DNA from: Flavimaricola marinus
GTDB taxonomy: Bacteria; Pseudomonadota; Alphaproteobacteria; Rhodobacterales; Rhodobacteraceae
Direction of reading: 5' to 3'
Assembly (NCBI RefSeq): GCF_900184895.1
Contig: NZ_FXZK01000003.1
Coordinates: 371,496-435,495, forward strand
Length of the DNA: 64,000 nucleotides
Shown here: positions 61,261 to 64,000 of the stretch, one piece after another
Layout of the letters: each line of letters starts with the position of its first letter
How positions within the stretch are numbered: position 1 is the stretch's first letter
Notes under the pieces: generated by a model
Databases searched by the model: none
What the model saw: the letters and a program-made list of their open reading frames with translations, nothing else
What the model was told of the DNA's origin: nothing
Position numbers and translations under genes: made by a program

Positions 61261-61558
61261 GAGGTCCAAACCCTGAACAGTGCGAACGAACAACCGAGGC
61301 CTCCAAGGGGGCAGGCCACCACGGATGAATAGCCGGTTCAGGGAGGTTGCAGCGCGGCGATTGAAAACGCAATGAAGGGCCGGTCGTGGCTCGTGGCGCC
61401 TTCAGAAACCCCGGACTTTCCAAAGGTCAATATCTGCGCATTACTGCCCTTGGTTAAGGGCGCGGCATGGTTGGATGGGTATTTCGGTCTCTGGATGGCC
61501 GGTTTTGCGTTTCCGAGGCGTGGGCCGAGCACTTGCAGCGAATTCACACTTTCCGCCC
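61261..61558. other. Degraded intergenic region
   Basis: I see no gene with a recognisable domain; the short open frames have no RBS. Sequence character is mixed and consistent with mobile-element scars between the IS3 remnant and the recombinase. Confidence 0.4.
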
Positions 61559-62098
61559 TCATGCGCGCATGATCGTCTGCCTGCTGACCCCAAACAGTCG
61601 CGCAATTTCCGTCACCGGGCGGTTGTCCTCGTCGCGCATGCGCCGCACTTCAAGCCGCTGTTCAGCTGTTAGGGCGGTCGGCCTTCCTCCGACCCTTCCT
61701 CGCTTTCTCGCTGCCGCCAGGCCCTCAAGTGTTCGCTCAACGATCCGTTCACGTTCAAATTCGGCGATTGATCCAAAAACATGAAATATCAGGCGACCCG
61801 CTGGAGTGGTCGTATCGATGTCTTCCCCGAGGGACTTAAACCCAGCGCCTCGCTCCCGAATGATCTCGACGATCTCCATCAAGTCTCGGAGCGAGCGCGC
61901 CAATCGATCATACTTCGTCACGATCACAACGTCGTCCCTTCGCAACTGCTCAAGCAAGCTTTCAAGCTCAGGGCGTTGACGATTCTTGCCCGTCTTCTTC
62001 TCCTTAAAGACCCGCTCTGCTCCGGCCGCCGTTAAGGCGTCGATCTGAGAATCCAGAGTTTGGTCGTCGGTTGAGACGCGGGCATATCCAAAAATCAT
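61559..62098 (-). CDS. Serine recombinase (resolvase/invertase family)
   Basis: A 179-residue enzyme. The N-terminal active-site Ser lies in YARVSTDDQTLDSQI, DVVIVTKYDRLARSLRDLMEI carries the family Arg residues, and the C-terminal HTH is PVTEIARLFGVSRQTIMRA. It is the length of Tn3-type resolvases. No partner transposase gene remains intact next to it. Its own res site may lie in the 62100-62290 gap. Confidence 0.88.
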   Translation of the reverse strand: MIFGYARVSTDDQTLDSQIDALTAAGAERVFKEKKTGKNRQRPELESLLEQLRRDDVVIVTKYDRLARSLRDLMEIVEIIRERGAGFKSLGEDIDTTTPAGRLIFHVFGSIAEFERERIVERTLEGLAAARKRGRVGGRPTALTAEQRLEVRRMRDEDNRPVTEIARLFGVSRQTIMRA

Positions 62099-62296
62099 TG
62101 ACTGAGTGTACCAAAAAGGCGTTCAAAACTGAAAGGTTTTGGTTGGGGATATTGGACGAGGAATAGTCATAGATTCCATTGACGTCGCTCGGGTGTCCGA
62201 AAACGACCGTTTCTGGCCGCTGGGTTGCGGAAATATTCTTGTCCAAATAGTAAACGAGTGAGGCCCCACAAAACGTTATTGAAAGGTCGCTAATTT

Positions 62297-63466
62297 ATGT
62301 CTGAAATCCTTTATTATCCTCACTATTCGCCTAGCACATCTCACCTTCGAACACTGCTTCTATTCTATAATGAGGTTAGTTCGATGGTTCCGATGGTGGA
62401 CAGTCAAAATGTACTGGCCCGTGAACATATTAGCGAGATTAATGATCACTTTGGTCGATCTACTTACAAAACGATTGATACATCTTGGAAATTTCACGCA
62501 TGGGCCGAAAGTGACACGTTTGCGCTCGCGGAATTCAAAGCTCTCTTTGGAAAACAGAAAACGAACGGAAAGAAGCTAGACTCCCGTGATCTTAAGGTCC
62601 TTAGGGAAGAACCTCATTCGTCAGAAAAGCGTTCAAAGTTGATTTCTGCGTTTGTACGGCAGGGATGGCGGTTGGTGGCAGCGCAGAAAATTCCGTGGCA
62701 GTTGTTGAAGGATATGGAGGACACTTCATTAGCTATTTCCCTCAACGCTGTAATTTCAGACAGCGATGGCAGGACAATCGAAGAAAATCCAATTCTCATG
62801 AAGGGGCCGCTGGCAAATTTTTTCCTGGCACGGCTTGCGCGTGAGATAGCTGGTGAGACCGGCTTGCAAACAATGACGTTTGACCAAAACAGCTATTCTA
62901 GCCATGCGCTAAAGGATGGTGCCGCCCGAGCACAAGTATCAAGCGAAATTGCTTTAAACATTACTTTGCCTATCGTTGTACCTCCGGGAATTGAGGCTTT
63001 GAATGTTGGGTATTATGCGGAGCTGAGGGACGAATTTCGTCAAACCAGAGATAGACTCAACACGATTTCAGACGCGCTGTCAGTTCAGATGGGTCTGAAC
63101 ACTGCGCCAAATGAGCGAGTTTTCTTTGAACGAGTGCAGGACGCACACTCTGACTTTCTCCATGCAATGCACCGCGCTGAACATACGATGCGGCAAGAAA
63201 CCTATGGCAGAATGCTCAACGGGGCTCTCACAGTTGGGGCTTCCTTGGTTGGAACAGGACTTGGGTTTGCCTTCACTAACGCTTTTGTTGGGGGATTGAT
63301 AGGGGCCGGTGGCGGATCACTTTTATCGTTTCTAGGTTCGAAACAGAGCACCATCGTGAGGGATGATTATGGTGACATGGCAAGACAAGCCGTTATGGCT
63401 AGAGCAAAAGTTAGCAAACAACTGGCTACGCAAAATCGGGTCCTGCAAAATCATTTAGGTCTCTAG
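62297..63466 (+). CDS. Hypothetical protein, DUF6236-like, with C-terminal glycine-rich membrane segment
   Basis: A 389-residue protein whose N-terminus LYYPHYSPSTSHLRTLLLFY resembles DUF6236-type proteins. A charged middle is followed by a coiled-coil-like helix and a C-terminal Gly-rich hydrophobic stretch (VGASLVGTGLGFAFTNAFVG, GLIGAGGGSLLSFLG). AT-rich codon use marks it as acquired DNA. No function can be claimed. The arrangement next to a resolvase suggests cargo of a mobile unit. Confidence 0.6.
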   Translation: MSEILYYPHYSPSTSHLRTLLLFYNEVSSMVPMVDSQNVLAREHISEINDHFGRSTYKTIDTSWKFHAWAESDTFALAEFKALFGKQKTNGKKLDSRDLKVLREEPHSSEKRSKLISAFVRQGWRLVAAQKIPWQLLKDMEDTSLAISLNAVISDSDGRTIEENPILMKGPLANFFLARLAREIAGETGLQTMTFDQNSYSSHALKDGAARAQVSSEIALNITLPIVVPPGIEALNVGYYAELRDEFRQTRDRLNTISDALSVQMGLNTAPNERVFFERVQDAHSDFLHAMHRAEHTMRQETYGRMLNGALTVGASLVGTGLGFAFTNAFVGGLIGAGGGSLLSFLGSKQSTIVRDDYGDMARQAVMARAKVSKQLATQNRVLQNHLGL

Positions 63467-63696
63467 TTGTTACATGCCAGATGATCACATAGACCCTCGG
63501 CGCTCCTCGTTCTTCATGGCAAGATCGGTTCTGAGGGACATTCGGGAAGGGGTCGCGCGAAGATTGTGTCGATTGAGATGTAAACAACCCACTGTTTTTG
63601 ATGCCGACGTTCTGTCTGTCAGTGGGTTTGGGTTATCAAGCTGGAGAAGCGACTTGCCGCGTGTATAGTGGTTTTTAGATTTTTTGGAGGCGCTCA

Positions 63697-63870
63697 ATGA
63701 AGACACTTCTCCCATGTTTGGCCTGTGGTGAACTCATTGGTCGGAACGCGCAAACATGCCCCAAGTGCGGAGAGGCAAACGGGGAAATCCATCGTCTCAA
63801 AGGCATTCGAGTGCAACATGGCTGCTCGCTTGATGAGGCCAAGCGCATCCTGGCCAGACAGATGGAGTGA
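63697..63870 (+). CDS. Zinc-ribbon small protein
   Basis: A 57-residue protein: two CxxC pairs (LPCLACGELI and QTCPKCGEANG) form a zinc ribbon, followed by a basic helix ending ILARQME. GGAGG lies seven bases before the ATG. It is too short for most ORF callers. The function is unknown; such proteins may bind nucleic acid or partner proteins. It is 39 bases before the end of the transposase fragment on the other strand. Confidence 0.75.
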   Translation: MKTLLPCLACGELIGRNAQTCPKCGEANGEIHRLKGIRVQHGCSLDEAKRILARQME

Positions 63871-63908
63871 CAATGGCGTGCCCCCATCGGGTGGTCCGGT
63901 TTGATTGT

Positions 63909-64000
63909 TAGTGCATCGTGGGCCTCTGGTCCATTGTGACGATGCTTTCTGGCGCGGGTGGGCGATAGCCTAGTGCGCTGTGCGGCCTGACGGTGTTGTA
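63909..64000 (-). CDS. IS3-family transposase, 3' end only (runs off the window)
   Basis: The minus strand from the window end reads YNTVRPHSALGYRPPAPE and ends MDQRPTMH before TAA. This is the conserved C-terminus of IS3-type orfB proteins. The rest lies beyond the window. Transcription enters the window, and the IS end is probably in the 63870-63910 region. Confidence 0.85.

Noticed and set aside
1..64000. CRISPR arrays, rRNA genes, riboswitches
   Set aside because: No regular spaced direct repeats, no rRNA sequence, and no riboswitch core I could recognise were found.

Overview
The window looks like a chromosome segment of a marine-type alphaproteobacterium, most likely Rhodobacteraceae (Roseobacter group). 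The evidence is the block UPF0262 / low-molecular-weight phosphatase / infA / maf / RNase E-G / yacG, the abundance of TRAP, ABC and BCCT uptake systems, the high GC content and the strong Shine-Dalgarno sites. The assignment rests on gene content and order, not on a database search.

Layout. (1) 0.2-5.05 kb: a compact, translationally coupled core block ending in a small yacG. (2) 5.05-9.1 kb: SLC13 permease, quinone oxidoreductase, YfcG-like GST and metallo-beta-lactamase-fold hydrolase, closed by a clear terminator. (3) 9.35-35.4 kb: a large catabolic region. It holds a GntR regulator with an ABC importer, an ACMSD-type amidohydrolase and a beta-hydroxyacid dehydrogenase; a second dehydrogenase pair with a LysR regulator; flavin reductase, CMD protein, cupin, FAD monooxygenase, PuuE-like deacetylase, alpha/beta hydrolase and a luciferase-like monooxygenase; a TRAP transporter; a three-subunit molybdenum hydroxylase; and TetR, OsmC, cyclase, GST and TauE genes. 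Six copies of a 14-bp near-palindrome (TTATCR-NN-YGATAA type) sit in front of the operons of this region, suggesting one regulon, probably under the TetR protein. The substrate is unknown; a ring compound, possibly an N-heterocycle, fits the enzymes.

(4) 35.53-46.82 kb: an integrative element of about 11.3 kb inserted in the 3' end of an intact tRNA-Phe gene. A 45-bp direct repeat with one mismatch marks the two ends. The element is visibly more AT-rich. It carries a tyrosine integrase, an AlpA-type regulator, a RepB-like primase, an AAA ATPase, a GIY-YIG protein and two divergent defence loci. One is a retron whose reverse transcriptase is fused to a trypsin-like protease, with a candidate msr-msd RNA bounded by a perfect 17-nt inverted repeat. 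The other is a SPARDA-type pair: a DUF4365/DREN nuclease with an APAZ domain, followed by a short catalytically inactive Argonaute. The replication and integration genes without virion genes resemble a phage satellite or small IME.

(5) 46.8-53.3 kb: a second AlpA-like gene, a NUC1-type nuclease, an acyl-CoA-dehydrogenase-like monooxygenase with DUF1330 and HxlR genes, then KtrBA potassium uptake. (6) 53.4-60.5 kb: BCCT transporter, a double-domain CaiB-type CoA transferase, a GMC (choline dehydrogenase-like) oxidoreductase and a divergent LysR, probably uptake and breakdown of a quaternary amine or similar osmolyte. (7) 60.5-64 kb: a decayed end with a regulator fragment, IS3-family remnants, a serine recombinase, an AT-rich gene of unknown function, a 57-residue zinc-ribbon protein and the 3' end of an IS3-type transposase running off the window.
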